A stretch of 64,000 nt of DNA from Neobacillus pocheonensis (GTDB lineage: Bacteria; Bacillota; Bacilli; Bacillales; Cytobacillaceae): the NCBI GenBank assembly GCA_023702235.1, contig JAMQCR010000001.1, positions 372,001 through 436,000 of the forward strand, read 5' to 3'. Positions 9,214 through 20,988 of this stretch are shown here, in pieces (position 1 is the stretch's first letter; each line of letters begins with the position of its first letter). The notes under the pieces were generated by a model. It was given only the letters and a program-made list of their open reading frames with translations. It did not search any database and was not told the origin of the DNA. Position numbers and translations under genes: made by a program.

Positions 9214-11989
9214 TTAAGGCGTGGGAGGAACTGAAGGCACCGGTGGAACTGGTGTACCTCCAATCACAACTTCGTTCGATGGTGCTGATTCATTTCCAGC
9301 AATATCGACAGCTGTGATATAATATGTTCCTTCTGAAGCCGCATACGATTGGCTAGAACCACTCCTAATACTTGCTACCTTTGTTGAGAAAACATTATGT
9401 TGATAAACACGATATCCAATTACATCATGATCCCCAGAAGTTGACCAAGTTAATGTGTTACCAGAAGCCGTTAAGTATACGCTATCCGGAGTTTTTCCGT
9501 TATCAACTATCAACGCATTAGGTACGAGTATATTCGCCCATCGATCTTTCTTAGGAATGAGCTGACTTGTATTTCGGAAATTCTTTCCGACCATTTGAGT
9601 AATAAAATCCGGATTTAACATCATACCCTTTTGGGCAAAATCACTTGGTGTCGAATCCAAGGCCAAGTATTTCTTCCCATTAATTTGAACGAAATTTCCT
9701 TGAATTAAGCTATTATCTTGTTTGGTCGGGACATTATTTACATTAAAGTAATCGCTCTCAAGCAATCCTGCATTAGAGCAGGCTGCTGAAGGGAGTAATC
9801 CGGAAACAGCACATATTGTACGTTTCACAATCCCATCCGGCATTTGAAATGATGCTTTTGGACTGATTAAATCGGGTTGTATCGCGTACGCGGAATTAAT
9901 TAAGTCAACCCATAAATTATTTGTTCTTTGGCTATATGACAATGATCCAGAGGATTGCAATGATTTCGGAGTATCATAACCTGTCCAGATCCCAAATGTA
10001 ACATTTGGATTTGTGGCCACAAACCAAGAATCATAATAATTTACCCCTGTACCGGTTTTTCCTGCCCAGCCTGTTTTAAATTTCAGTCTACTGTTAATTC
10101 CAGCAGCTGTCCCCATTTTAACCACATCACGCATCATATCAAGTGTTAAGTAAGCCGTTTGTGGTTTAAAAACGTCAACTGGTTTCACTTCATGTTGGTA
10201 AATAATTTTGCCATTTTTATCAACAATTTTATCAATCAAATAGGCGTCAATAAATTTTCCACTATTTGCAAAAGTGGTGAAGGCATTTGTATTTTCTTCA
10301 ATCGTTACCCCATTCTTCATCGATCCAATTGCCGTTGCGAGGTTAGTATAATCATCACTTCTAAGTGATGAAAAGCCCATCTTCTCAAGATATTTAGCCG
10401 GTCGGTGATTGACAATTTCACTATAAAGCTTTACCGCGGGAACATTGTAGGACTTCGCTAGTGCATATCTTGCTGAAACCAAACCGCTGTACCTGAGGTC
10501 ATAGTTGTGCGGCCAAGGACTACTACTGGCTGGATTAAGGCTTAATGCCACATCGGGTAGGGGTGTACCTGGTGAAGCTATTCCTAAATCAATTGCCGGT
10601 CCATACACAAGTAATGGCTTCATGGTTGACCCATTTTGTCTGATTGCACTCGTTGCATGATTCAGCTGCTGTTTGTTGTAATCTCTTCCGCCAACAAAGC
10701 TGATTATTGCGCCTGTCTTATTTTCAATGAGTTCTGCCCCGACTTCCACTGGCTCCATTACAGTTTTCTTTTCACCTGTTTCCGGATCTACTTTTTCCTG
10801 AGGTTTATCCGGCATAGGAGGGATAATTATCCTTTACTTTTTGCATCGCATCATAGATATCTTTGCTAATTGTCGTGTGGATTTCATACCCATTTTGATA
10901 CAAATCATGGTTTGCTACTGTTTGGTATTTGGAATGAAGATTAGCATCATTTTTTAATTCCTTTTCACTGTATCCATCTTTTTTGGCTAAAACTGTGGCG
11001 AGAACATCAATTGAACGCTTTTCTATTTCCGCCGTTAGCCAAGGGTATTGCTCGATTGGATTAATAGTTGGTGGAATAAAATCCTTAGCAATATCATAGG
11101 TAGATGCCTCTGTATATTGCTTTTTGTTTATGTATTCACCATCATACATTCTTTTCAAAACCGTCTTCATTCGGCTAAGACCTGGCTTAAGGTCATCTTT
11201 CACTTTTCCATCTTTTGTGAAAGGTGTATATCCGAAAGGGCTTTGAGGCAAGCCAGCAATAAATGCAGCTTGGGGTAAGGTTAAGTCTTTGGCATTTTTC
11301 CCGAAGATTCCTTTCGCTGCGGCTTGAACTCCAGCAATGTTTCGTCCAGAAGAGTTTCTTCCGAATGTGGTAACATTTAAATAGGCTTCAAGGATTTCTT
11401 TTTTTGTGAATAACTTCTCTAAACGAAGAGCGAGTAAAATTTCATTTGCTTTTCGTTGAAAAGAAACTTCATTTGTTAAAATTTGGTTTTTAATTAATTG
11501 TTGGGTTAAAGTACTTCCGCCCGATTGGACAGAAGAGTTTGTGAGTTCCTGAAAAAGGGCACGGAAAACAGCTTTTGGGACAACACCATTGTGCTGGTAA
11601 AAGTATTCGTCTTCCGTTGCCACAATTGCTTTGACTAAGTATGGTGATACTTGATCAATTTTTACTTCTTCCCGTTCAAGATCAGTCCGGAGTTTTCCAA
11701 GATAGACATTATCTGAAAAATATAGATCGGAAGTTTCGGTATAATTATAAATATCTTTTTTCATATTACTGTAGGAGCGGACAGGTTCGTCCTTTACTAG
11801 TGAGGCAAAATAGCCTGCACCAACACCTGTTGCAAAGGATCCTCCAAGTATTACTACGGTCAAAAATAAAAGAAATAAGTTCCAAACTACTTGGTAACTG
11901 ATTCGCACTCTTTTTACCGTGTTTTTATGGGTAATCAAGTTTAGAGCAGGTTTTATTTTTTCAATCCATGCCTGCAACTTTTCATTCAT
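9214..11989 (-). CDS. Class A penicillin-binding protein, transglycosylase/transpeptidase (one frame break)
   Basis: Bifunctional peptidoglycan polymerase. One N-terminal membrane segment (residues about 34-58) is followed by the GT51 domain (ATEDEYFYQH, GGSTLTQQLIKN, RKANEILLALRLE) and the transpeptidase domain (active-site GSTMKPLL, SYN in AKSYNVPA, KTG in GWAGKTGTG). The C terminus holds a fibronectin-III-like domain (TLTWSTSGDHDVIGYRVY) and a proline-rich tail. A frame break near 10813, at TATGCCGGAT, joins ...KDNYPSY and PDKPQEK; two missing G from GGGCCGG would repair it (about 925 residues). It resembles PBP1a-type enzymes; I cannot say which B. subtilis paralogue it matches. Confidence 0.92.
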
Positions 11990-12149
11990 AGCATCACCTC
12001 TTATAAAATCACATACATTATAGCATATAGACTTCTAAAAAATGACAAACTTCTACATTTTTCTGGTAATTCCCGTTCAGGTTTGACAGTCACAAGAAAT
12101 TGTGGTAAAAATAAGTTTAATTTCAATAGTAAGCTGTGAAGGGAATCCA

Positions 12150-13631
<1,482 letters not shown>

Positions 13632-13651
13632 TTAGCTATTAACTATTAGAA

Positions 13652-13698
13652 AAATAAAGGTTGACCCATCCAAACAATCGGTCAACCTTTATTTTTTT
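13652..13698 (+). terminator. tyrS intrinsic terminator
   Basis: AAATAAAGGTTGACC paired with GGTCAACCTTTATTT, then a T run, 20 bp after the tyrS stop. Confidence 0.88.
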
Positions 13699-13713
13699 GT
13701 TTTAATTTAGTAC

Positions 13714-13745
13714 AAAAAACCCCTTACCAAGTTGGTAAGGGGTTT
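13714..13745 (-). terminator. rpsD intrinsic terminator
   Basis: AAACCCCTTACCAA / TTGGTAAGGGGTTT stem; on the minus strand it is followed by six T residues, 14 bp after the rpsD stop. Confidence 0.88.
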
Positions 13746-13758
13746 AAGAACCAAGCGA

Positions 13759-14361
13759 TTAACGAGAGTAGAACTCAACGATAAGAGCTTCGTTAATTTC
13801 AGCAGGAAGTTCAGAACGCTCTGGTAAGCGAGTGAAAGTACCTTCAAGCTTATCAGCATCAAATGTTAAGAAGTCAGGAACGAAGTTGTTTACTTCGATT
13901 GCTTCTTTAACAACATCTAGGTTGCGTGATTTTTCACGAAGAGTAATGGTTTGGCCAGAAGTTAAGCGGTATGATGGGATATCTACGCGAGCACCATCAA
14001 CTAGGATATGACCATGGTTAACTAACTGACGAGCTGCACGACGAGTGCGAGCCAAACCTAAACGGTAAACAACATTGTCAAGGCGAGTTTCAAGAAGAAT
14101 CATGAAGTTTTCACCATGTTTACCAGCCATTTTACCAGCTTTATCAAAAAGATTGCGGAATTGACGTTCAGTTACTCCATACATATGACGAAGTTTTTGC
14201 TTTTCTTGCAATTGCAATCCATATTCAGAAAGTTTTTTGCGTTGGTTTGGACCATGTTGTCCAGGAGCGTAAGGACGCTTATCTAATTCTTTACCTGTGC
14301 CGCTTAGAGAAATTCCAAGACGACGGGAGATTTTCCAGCTTGAGCCAGTATAACGAGCCAT
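13759..14361 (-). CDS. rpsD: 30S ribosomal protein S4
   Basis: Small-subunit assembly protein that binds 16S rRNA and, in Bacillus, represses its own translation. The 200-residue sequence carries the N-terminal family start [19 protein letters not shown], the S4 domain ([27 protein letters not shown]) and the usual C-terminal PERSELP segment. The start ATG follows GAAGGAGGAG. It is a lone gene, as in B. subtilis, with a long leader. Confidence 0.98.
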   Translation of the reverse strand: MARYTGSSWKISRRLGISLSGTGKELDKRPYAPGQHGPNQRKKLSEYGLQLQEKQKLRHMYGVTERQFRNLFDKAGKMAGKHGENFMILLETRLDNVVYRLGLARTRRAARQLVNHGHILVDGARVDIPSYRLTSGQTITLREKSRNLDVVKEAIEVNNFVPDFLTFDADKLEGTFTRLPERSELPAEINEALIVEFYSR

Positions 14362-14597
14362 GAAAGACTCCTCCTTCGTGTTTTTATTTTTTTGGTAAAA
14401 TAAAAACCGTTATGAAACAACATTGAAAGCCATTTTGTTTTCATGCACCTTCGCCCTAGCAGCAGAGGGTTACAAGATGCACCATCATAAAAGAAACATG
14501 TCTTTTCGAGGAACAAAATGAGACCAATAAAGTGTTCACATAGGCTGCAATATTTTACACAAAAAATATTATACAATTTTAATTACTTTAAAGTCAA
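14362..14597 (-). promoter_or_regulatory. rpsD: rpsD promoter and long 5' leader
   Basis: On the minus strand TTGACT (14592-14597) and TATAAT (14568-14573) are 18 bp apart. The transcript would have a leader of about 200 nt before the S4 start. Autogenous S4 control through a leader structure overlapping the ribosome site is established for Bacillus; I did not fold this leader, so the repressor structure itself is inference. Confidence 0.6.
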
Positions 14598-14658
14598 GGA
14601 TACTTTTAAAATAGTTTAAAGTCATAAAAATAAAAGTTAAAGAATTATTCAAAAAAAG

Positions 14659-14689
14659 TTTACAAAAATTGTCCAATATTCACTATAAT
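14659..14689 (+). promoter_or_regulatory. Probable sigma-A promoter of ytrP
   Basis: TTTACA at 14659 and TATAAT at 14684, with 19 bp between (18 bp if TTACAA is used). It lies about 50 bp before the ytrP start, divergent from the rpsD promoter. Confidence 0.5.
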
Positions 14690-14738
14690 TAGGATATGAT
14701 GTATATTTTTGGAGTTGAATAAAAATAGGTGATATTGG

Positions 14739-16175
14739 ATGAATGCTCTCGATAGAGATTTATTATTACGAAATGAGGAAAAGAGATATAAGCAGTTATT
14801 CCTCGTAGCTGAAACGCTTCATTCTTTCTTAGATAAGGATGATTTACTTCGAGAAATTACCGTATCTTTCGAACAGTTATATCCTTCTTTTTCTTTTTAT
14901 TTGTTCCTTTCTCAGGATAATCACATCCATAATGATTTACCGATTATGGATCTGGAATATGATAGTGAAAATATAGCTGCAATTAAGGCATACGTTTCAG
15001 GTTCTATTCAAATAGAAGTGTCTTTGGTAGAGAGTCGGTCTATCCTTTATGCTCCATTTAAGGGGAAACAAGGAGTCTACGGAGTCTTACAGGTTATAGC
15101 AGCAGATACGCTCGAATTTCCTAAATTTGAAATAGAATTTATTACTTTATTTGCAAATGCCGCCGGTGGAGCTTTGGAAAATGCTAAGCTTTATCAACAG
15201 TCAAGAAGGGTCATTTCTGAATTGCAATTAATCAATGAGACATTCCATCGGTTAAACTCTAATCTGCGTTTAGCTGAAACGATGACGTATATGAGTGAAC
15301 AAATCAAACATTCTTTTGATTCACAAGAAGTCGGTTTCTTCCTGTTCTCCCACGATCAAGTAACAGTAAATATACTGCCTGGTTCTACCTCTTTCTTTTA
15401 TACGAAACAAGCACGATTCTATATTGAATATATAAAAGATAAAATACAACAAGAAAAAGATTCCTTGTTTATTGGGAATTTAACCCTTTCTAGTATAAAC
15501 GATAATACGTGTTTCCGTTCCGTAATGGCTGTTCCGATGAGTGAAAGCGAGAATTTGAAAGGCTTTTCCATTGTCATGCACCAGGATCCTTATTTTTTTT
15601 CTTTTGAAAAATTTAAGTTATTACAATCGCTCATTCATCATTCCTCACTCGCACTCACCAATTCGATGCTAAGAGAAGAATTAGAGAAAATGATCATCAC
15701 AGACCATTTAACAAATTTGCATTCCCGTAATTATTTGGATGAAAAAATTCAATGGTCCATGAAACATGATCAGGAAGGTACCTTTATTATTATTGATATT
15801 GATAATTTTAAAGATATAAATGATACTTTTGGCCATCAGGTTGGTGATGAAGTGCTAATTCAAGTGGCAAATTTAATAAAAGGGAATATCCGTGAAACTG
15901 ATGTAGGTGCCCGTTGGGGTGGGGAAGAACTAGTAATCTATTTACCTAAAGTACCACTTGAGGCAGGAGTGGTGATTGCTGAGAGATTGGTTGAAAAAGT
16001 TGCACAATATTCGAATCCACATATCACCGTTTCATGCGGTGTTTCTTATTGGAATAAAAATCGACTTGATTCCTACAATTATTTATTTAAACGTGCTGAT
16101 GAAGCACTCTACATCGCAAAAGGAACGGGAAAGAACAAGGTTGTTATCCAAAGAAACAGCATAAGAGCAAGTTAA
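14739..16175 (+). CDS. ytrP: GAF-GGDEF diguanylate cyclase (YtrP/DgcP type)
   Basis: 478-residue cytosolic enzyme predicted to make cyclic di-GMP. Two GAF-like sensory regions (residues about 20-150 and 165-310) precede a GGDEF domain beginning at ITDHLTNLHSRNYLDE. The active-site loop reads RWGGEELVIYLP (GGEEL variant of GGDEF), and an RxxD inhibitory-site motif (RETD) lies five residues upstream, so product inhibition is likely. The metal aspartate region IIIDIDNFKDINDTFGH is intact. No membrane segment is seen. It matches B. subtilis DgcP in domain order and in its position next to rpsD. The gene reads through without a break. Confidence 0.9.
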   Translation: MNALDRDLLLRNEEKRYKQLFLVAETLHSFLDKDDLLREITVSFEQLYPSFSFYLFLSQDNHIHNDLPIMDLEYDSENIAAIKAYVSGSIQIEVSLVESRSILYAPFKGKQGVYGVLQVIAADTLEFPKFEIEFITLFANAAGGALENAKLYQQSRRVISELQLINETFHRLNSNLRLAETMTYMSEQIKHSFDSQEVGFFLFSHDQVTVNILPGSTSFFYTKQARFYIEYIKDKIQQEKDSLFIGNLTLSSINDNTCFRSVMAVPMSESENLKGFSIVMHQDPYFFSFEKFKLLQSLIHHSSLALTNSMLREELEKMIITDHLTNLHSRNYLDEKIQWSMKHDQEGTFIIIDIDNFKDINDTFGHQVGDEVLIQVANLIKGNIRETDVGARWGGEELVIYLPKVPLEAGVVIAERLVEKVAQYSNPHITVSCGVSYWNKNRLDSYNYLFKRADEALYIAKGTGKNKVVIQRNSIRAS

Positions 16176-16200
16176 GGCATTCTATTTTTGTGAATGCCTT
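16173..16200 (+). terminator. Hairpin after ytrP
   Basis: AAGGCATTC / GAATGCCTT stem with a T-rich loop directly overlapping the ytrP stop; no strong T tract follows, so termination may be weak. Confidence 0.45.
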
Positions 16201-16248
16201 AACTATTTAGGAACAAAAATCATATTCTATAGAAAGAAATTAAAAAAA

Positions 16249-16262
16249 TGAAAGCGATTTCA
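16249..16262 (+). promoter_or_regulatory. Perfect cre site before the methionine gamma-lyase gene
   Basis: TGAAAGCGATTTCA matches TGWNANCGNTNWCA at every position. It ends 2 bp before the ribosome site GAGGAGGA and 16 bp before the TTG start. Bound CcpA here would block elongation or translation-coupled transcription, suggesting repression on good carbon sources. Confidence 0.75.
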
Positions 16263-16278
16263 ATGAGGAGGACCCACA

Positions 16279-17463
16279 TTGAAGGAGAAGAATTGGCAGT
16301 TTGAAACAGAAGTAATCCATGCTGGCTATCATTCAGATGAATGCCAAGGAAGTTTAATACCTCCCTTATATCAAACATCGACATTCGTATTTACAAGTGC
16401 AGAACAAGGGGAAAAACGATTTGCAGGACAAGAAAACGGATTTATTTATTCCCGTTTAGGAAATCCAACTGTGAAAATACTCGAAGACAGGGTGGCAGAA
16501 CTAGAAAAAGGGGAAGCGGCTTTAGCATTTTCATCAGGAATGGCTGCTGTTTCTGCCGTGTTGATTGCTTTAACCAAAACCGGTGATCATATTATTTGTT
16601 CACAAGGAGTTTATGGGTGTACTTTCGGACTTTTGAAATTGCTGAAAGAAAAGTACGGTATTAGCCATGATTTTTCCAAAATGAACTCAATCGAGGAAAT
16701 AGAAAATGGGATTTATCCAAACACCGCCTGCATTTATATTGAGACACCCATAAATCCAACTATGAAACTAGTAGATTTAGAGATGATAGCGAAAATTGCA
16801 AAGGAAAAAGGAATACCAGTGGTCATCGATAATACCTTTTGTTCACCGTATTTACAAACTCCCCTCACTCTCGGGTGCGATATTGTCATTCATAGTGCTA
16901 CAAAATATATTTGTGGACATGGCGATGTACTAGCCGGATTAGTTATCGGTAAAACCGAATTTATCCAAGAAGTATCGCGGACGACACAAAAAGACATTGG
17001 AGGCATTATATCGCCATTTGATGCATGGTTATTATTAAGGGGCTTAAAAACACTGCCTGTTCGCATGGATCGGCATTGTGAGAATGCAAACAGGCTTTTT
17101 GAGTTTTTAAAAGATCATCCAAAAATCGATAAGGTCTATTTTCCAGGTGATAGTGAGCACCCGGATTATGCGATTATGCAAAAACAAATGAAAAAGCCCG
17201 GGGGTCTTCTATCTTTTACTGTTAAAGGCACTAAAGAAACGGCACAAATGTTAATAAATCAATTAGAGCTTATTAAAATCGCCGTGAGCCTTGGTGATGC
17301 TGAGACATTGATTCAGCATCCAGCAACTATGACCCATGCGGTTGTGCCAAAAGAAGACAGGAAAAAGATGGGGATTGAAGATACGATGCTTCGCCTTTCG
17401 GTTGGACTTGAAGCATGGGAAGACATCAGGGATGACCTTGAACAGGCGATAAGAAAAATTTAG
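16279..17463 (+). CDS. Methionine gamma-lyase (Cys/Met metabolism PLP enzyme)
   Basis: PLP-dependent gamma-family enzyme of 394 residues, predicted to split methionine (or homocysteine) into methanethiol or sulfide, ammonia and 2-oxobutyrate. The PLP lysine is in HSATKYICGHGDV, the cofactor-binding tyrosine/arginine loop in YSRLGNPTV, and the glycine-rich loop in SSGMAAVSAV. The GVYGCTFGLL motif carries the cysteine typical of methionine gamma-lyases at the site where other family members lack it, which favours this over cystathionine gamma-synthase/lyase. The TTG start is set by GAGGAGGA seven bases upstream. A perfect cre site immediately upstream is unusual. Confidence 0.82.
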   Translation: MKEKNWQFETEVIHAGYHSDECQGSLIPPLYQTSTFVFTSAEQGEKRFAGQENGFIYSRLGNPTVKILEDRVAELEKGEAALAFSSGMAAVSAVLIALTKTGDHIICSQGVYGCTFGLLKLLKEKYGISHDFSKMNSIEEIENGIYPNTACIYIETPINPTMKLVDLEMIAKIAKEKGIPVVIDNTFCSPYLQTPLTLGCDIVIHSATKYICGHGDVLAGLVIGKTEFIQEVSRTTQKDIGGIISPFDAWLLLRGLKTLPVRMDRHCENANRLFEFLKDHPKIDKVYFPGDSEHPDYAIMQKQMKKPGGLLSFTVKGTKETAQMLINQLELIKIAVSLGDAETLIQHPATMTHAVVPKEDRKKMGIEDTMLRLSVGLEAWEDIRDDLEQAIRKI

Positions 17464-17507
17464 AAAAAAGAGGCTGACTTTTACCTTTAAGTCAGCCTCT
17501 TTTTTCT
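17463..17507. terminator. Bidirectional AGAGGCTGAC-type terminator
   Basis: GAAAAAAGAGGCTGACTT pairs with AAGTCAGCCTCTTTTTTC. A runs and T runs flank both sides, between convergent genes. It belongs to a group of near-identical terminators in this window. Confidence 0.9.
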
Positions 17508-17988
17508 AAATATACTCCAATAATATGGTTACAAACTCTTCTAATTTTTCTTGGTCAAGTTCATCGAAGCGATTTTTTTCTGGAGAATCAATATCGAGAA
17601 CTCCGATTAATTGGCCTTCTTTTAAAAGCGGAATAACAATTTCCGATTGTGATTTAGCGTCACAGGCAATATGGCCAGGAAATTGATTTACATCGTCAAC
17701 ACGGACGGTTTCTTTATTCCTTGCAGCTGTACCACAAACCCCTTTACCGAGGGGAATTCTAATACACGCTGGAAGGCCTTGAAATGGTCCTAAAACTAGC
17801 TCTTCATTCGTATCCATTAAATAAAATCCAACCCAGTTGATGCGGTCCAGGAATTGGTTTAAAAGGGCTGATGCATTACTAAGATTGGCAACTTGATTTT
17901 TCTCACCATGAAGAAGAGCCTGTAATTGCTTTTTGACAAGTTCATAATTTTCAAGGCGGCTTTCTTTATACATTTCGACGTTAAACAT
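17506..17988 (-). CDS. ytsP: Free methionine-(R)-sulfoxide reductase, GAF type
   Basis: 160-residue stand-alone GAF-domain enzyme of the fRMsr family, which reduces free methionine-R-sulfoxide. The three cysteines expected for the family are present in PACIRIPL, KGVCGTAA and HIACDAKSQSE, and the C-terminal GVLDIDSP signature is intact. The start ATG follows AGGTGAAAAACC. It converges on the methionine gamma-lyase gene, with which it shares a terminator; a common link to methionine handling is suggestive only. Confidence 0.88.
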   Translation of the reverse strand: MFNVEMYKESRLENYELVKKQLQALLHGEKNQVANLSNASALLNQFLDRINWVGFYLMDTNEELVLGPFQGLPACIRIPLGKGVCGTAARNKETVRVDDVNQFPGHIACDAKSQSEIVIPLLKEGQLIGVLDIDSPEKNRFDELDQEKLEEFVTILLEYI

Positions 17989-18150
17989 GGTTTTTCACCT
18001 ATCCTTCTTAAATAATATATAGTATTTTATCAAAATCTCAAGAAAATAAGCTGATTTTGTCGACATATTCATAAAGGAATAATTGAGGACGTCAAAGAAT
18101 CATTAGGTAAGGAGATTAATGAACTAGGTGTCTATAGGGGGGGAATAGGT

Positions 18151-18780
18151 GTGAAGAAAAATTCAAAAGATGCGATTGTAAACGCGGCAATTTCGCTGTT
18201 TAATTCAAATGGATTCTCTGGAACTTCCATCAGGGATATCGCTGAGCTTGCAAAAGTAAACACTGCAACTATTGCGTATTATTTTGATAATAAACTTGGT
18301 TTGTTGGAATATTGCTTTACTTCCTTTTTTGAACAATACATCAGTAAAATTGAAGAAGCTTATACATTAATTGACCAAGGAGCAAAGGGATGTTTAAAGC
18401 GTGTTGTTGCCAATTTGCTTCATTATCAATGTGAACATAACCATCTTGCAAGTGTGGTGTATCGCGAAATGTCGATAGATTCTCAAGTTGTAAGGGAAAT
18501 TATGTCAACCTATTCCCTTAAAGAAAAATACTATTTTCAAAAAATATTTGAAAAAGGCTTCGAATGGAATGAATTCCGTCCCCATTCTATTCCCTATTTG
18601 ATTATTCAACTTAAGGGATTACTCATGATGCCATATATGAATACACATTATTTAAGGGAAGTATTATACATTTTCCCTAACGAACCATTCTTTGAACAAA
18701 AATATTTAAAAGAAATCAATTTTTGGATTGAGAAAACGTTAAGTGCTGAAATCAAAGCAAAGAAAGAAGCATTGATATAA
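18151..18780 (+). CDS. refZ: RefZ, TetR-family regulator of FtsZ
   Basis: 209-residue TetR/AcrR-type DNA-binding protein corresponding to B. subtilis RefZ (YttP), which tunes Z-ring placement during sporulation by binding sites around the chromosome. The N-terminal HTH covers residues about 10-50 (FSGTSIRDIAELAKVNTATI ending in AYYF). The GTG start follows GGGGGGAATAG. Position directly before ezrA, another FtsZ regulator, matches the B. subtilis arrangement. Confidence 0.87.
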   Translation: MKKNSKDAIVNAAISLFNSNGFSGTSIRDIAELAKVNTATIAYYFDNKLGLLEYCFTSFFEQYISKIEEAYTLIDQGAKGCLKRVVANLLHYQCEHNHLASVVYREMSIDSQVVREIMSTYSLKEKYYFQKIFEKGFEWNEFRPHSIPYLIIQLKGLLMMPYMNTHYLREVLYIFPNEPFFEQKYLKEINFWIEKTLSAEIKAKKEALI

Positions 18781-18810
18781 AAACCAAAAACAAATGATAG
18801 TGAGAGAAAT

Positions 18811-18848
18811 CAAAGCACTAGCTGATTTTTATCGATGCGGTGCTTTTT
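18811..18848 (+). terminator. refZ terminator
   Basis: AAAGCAC ... GTGCTTTTT hairpin 30 bp after the refZ stop. The rest of the gap to 19142 is AT-rich; TATCAT at about 19040 with GTCAAA 17 bp upstream is a possible ezrA promoter, but weak. Confidence 0.6.
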
Positions 18849-19142
18849 GACATGAGAAAAAGTTTAGCTCTCCTCAATAGGATGATTTCCCACACTACTC
18901 ATCCACTAAAACCTCTCATATCACCGAAAATTGCTGATTATTTCCAATATTTCTTTCGTTTTTCGGTTTCAAAACGTAGTTTTTTGATTTCTTTTTACAA
19001 AAAAATTGAAAATAATAGTCAAAAAATGTCGTATACATGGTATCATAAAAGCATTGAACTTAAACATTACGTGATCTTTCATATATATTTTTAAAAACAG
19101 CTTTTAATTGAAACTTGTGTACTGCTGAACAGGAGGCCAGAT

Positions 19143-20829
19143 GTGAAATATTTCATTGGATTTTTCATCCTACTACTAGCCGTATTTGTATTGGGATATT
19201 TAATAAAGAAAAAATATTTTAAAGAAATGGATCGGTTGGAATCTTGGAAAATTGATATAGTAAATCTGTATACTGGATGAAATGTCCAAGGTAAAACAGC
19301 TAAACATGACTGGACAAACTGAAGAGCTTTTTGAGCATTGGCGAAATCAATGGGATGATGTCGTGACGGTAAAACTTCCGGATTTAGAAAAGATGTTATT
19401 TGATGCCGAAGAGTACATAGATCGTTATCGCTTTAACAAAGCAAAAGGAATCCAACGAGCAATTGATAATAAATTGCAGGAGACAGAAGAGCAGATAAAA
19501 AAGGTATTGGAAGAGTTACACGAGCTCGTGGGCAGTGAAGAAAAAAACAGAGTAGAGATTGAACAGTTAAAGGAATCATATAGGGAAAGTAAAAAAATGC
19601 TGCTTGCTCACAGGCATAGTTTTGGGAAAGCGGAGAAACACTTAGAAATTCTCCTTGATGGTGTGACAAAAAAGTTCCAAGATTTTCATGAGTTGACCGA
19701 ACGTGGGAATTACCTTGAAGCCCGTGAAACTGTCTTGACCATTCATAACGAATTGGAACAAATAAAAAATCATATGGATTTAATTCCGCAGCTCTTAATC
19801 GAATGTCAATCGATCCTTCCAAACCAGCTTTCAGAGGTTCTTGATGGGTTCCATGAAATGTCACAGCAAGGCTATTATTTAGAACATATTCAACTAGAAA
19901 CAGAAATCAGTCATTTGGAAGAGAAACTAACGGAGTATTTAAGTCTTATTGAAGAAACAGAAATTGAAAAAGCAGAAGAAGGAATTAAAGAAACGAAGGA
20001 TAGAATTGAAATTCTTTTTGACCATTTGGAAAGAGAAGTTCATGCAAAGCATTTTGTGATTCAAAATGAAAGGAAAACAAATAACCTTCTTTTAACAGTT
20101 CAAGAAGAGAATGATTATTTGATAAATGAAGTCATTCATGTTCAGCAAAGTTATCATTTAACGGAGAATGACTTTGAAATCCAAAGGAATCTGGAAAAAG
20201 AACTTGCTTCCGTTTATAAACGATATGAAATCATAAGCGAAAAAATAAAAATAAACGGGACAGCCCAAACCTTGATTAGCGAAGAATTAAACGAAATAAA
20301 GGATCAGCTAGATATGATTCGAGATGAACAACAAAATTTTGCAAACAAACTCCAAGCACTAAGAAAAGATGAGTTGGAAGCGAGAGAAAAAATAACAGAA
20401 TTAACAAAAAAAGTTGGCGAAATGCTCAGGCTTGTTTCCAAAAGTAATATGCCGGGGTTGCCTGATGATTACAAATATTTAATTGAGGATACGGACGAAA
20501 GTATTCACAATGTAAAGCTTCAGCTTGAGGAAAAACCGCTTAACATTCTCTCGCTAAATCAATATTTAGAGATGGCAATTTTAACGGTAGAAAAACTTGT
20601 TCATACAACAACTGAATTGATAGAAAATGTAATGCTCGCAGAAAAAGGCCATTCAATACGGAAATCGTTATCGGAGCCAATATCCTTCTGTCGCTAAAGG
20701 ATTGTTGGAAGCAGAAAAGGCATTTAGGCACTATGAATATCAGGATGCACTAGAACAGGCTGCAGCATCCATTGAGGGAATTGATCCTGAGCCTTGAAGA
20801 GAATTAAAGCTACCGTCGCAGCAGAATAA
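19143..20829 (+). CDS. ezrA: Septation ring regulator EzrA (two or three frame breaks)
   Basis: Membrane-anchored spectrin-like inhibitor of FtsZ assembly. The GTG start at 19143 follows AGGAGG and gives one N-terminal membrane helix (residues about 2-22, [18 protein letters not shown]), then long coiled-coil repeats. Breaks: near 19267, where about two bases are missing around the expected N-R-P-V-L-D-E-M; at 20647, where one extra G gives GGCC instead of GCC ([12 protein letters not shown]); and at about 20793, a probable missing T that extends the C terminus to a stop at 20829. All three repairs give 562 residues, which is the B. subtilis length. Without the last one the protein ends at 20797. 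Confidence 0.92.
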
Positions 20830-20848
20830 AAAAACTTTACTGTAGAAT

Positions 20849-20886
20849 TAAAACCGATTCAGCCTCTTGGTCGAATCGGTTTTTTG
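20849..20886 (+). terminator. ezrA terminator
   Basis: AAAACCGATTC / GAATCGGTTTT hairpin with a following T run, 20 bp after ezrA. Confidence 0.85.
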
Positions 20887-20988
20887 TATTTTCAGGGAGA
20901 ATTATTAGCTATGTTCTTTTTCATTTCATAAAGTTTATGATAAGATTTATTTTTGCGAATGGGTTTTCGGTTAAGAATGGGGAAGACC

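Noticed and set aside
16279..17988. Methionine gamma-lyase and fRMsr as a single methionine operon
   Set aside because: The genes are convergent and share a bidirectional terminator, so they are separate transcripts.
18840..19094. 84-residue plus-strand reading frame between refZ and ezrA
   Set aside because: It begins inside the refZ terminator, has no ribosome site and reads as AT-rich noncoding sequence.
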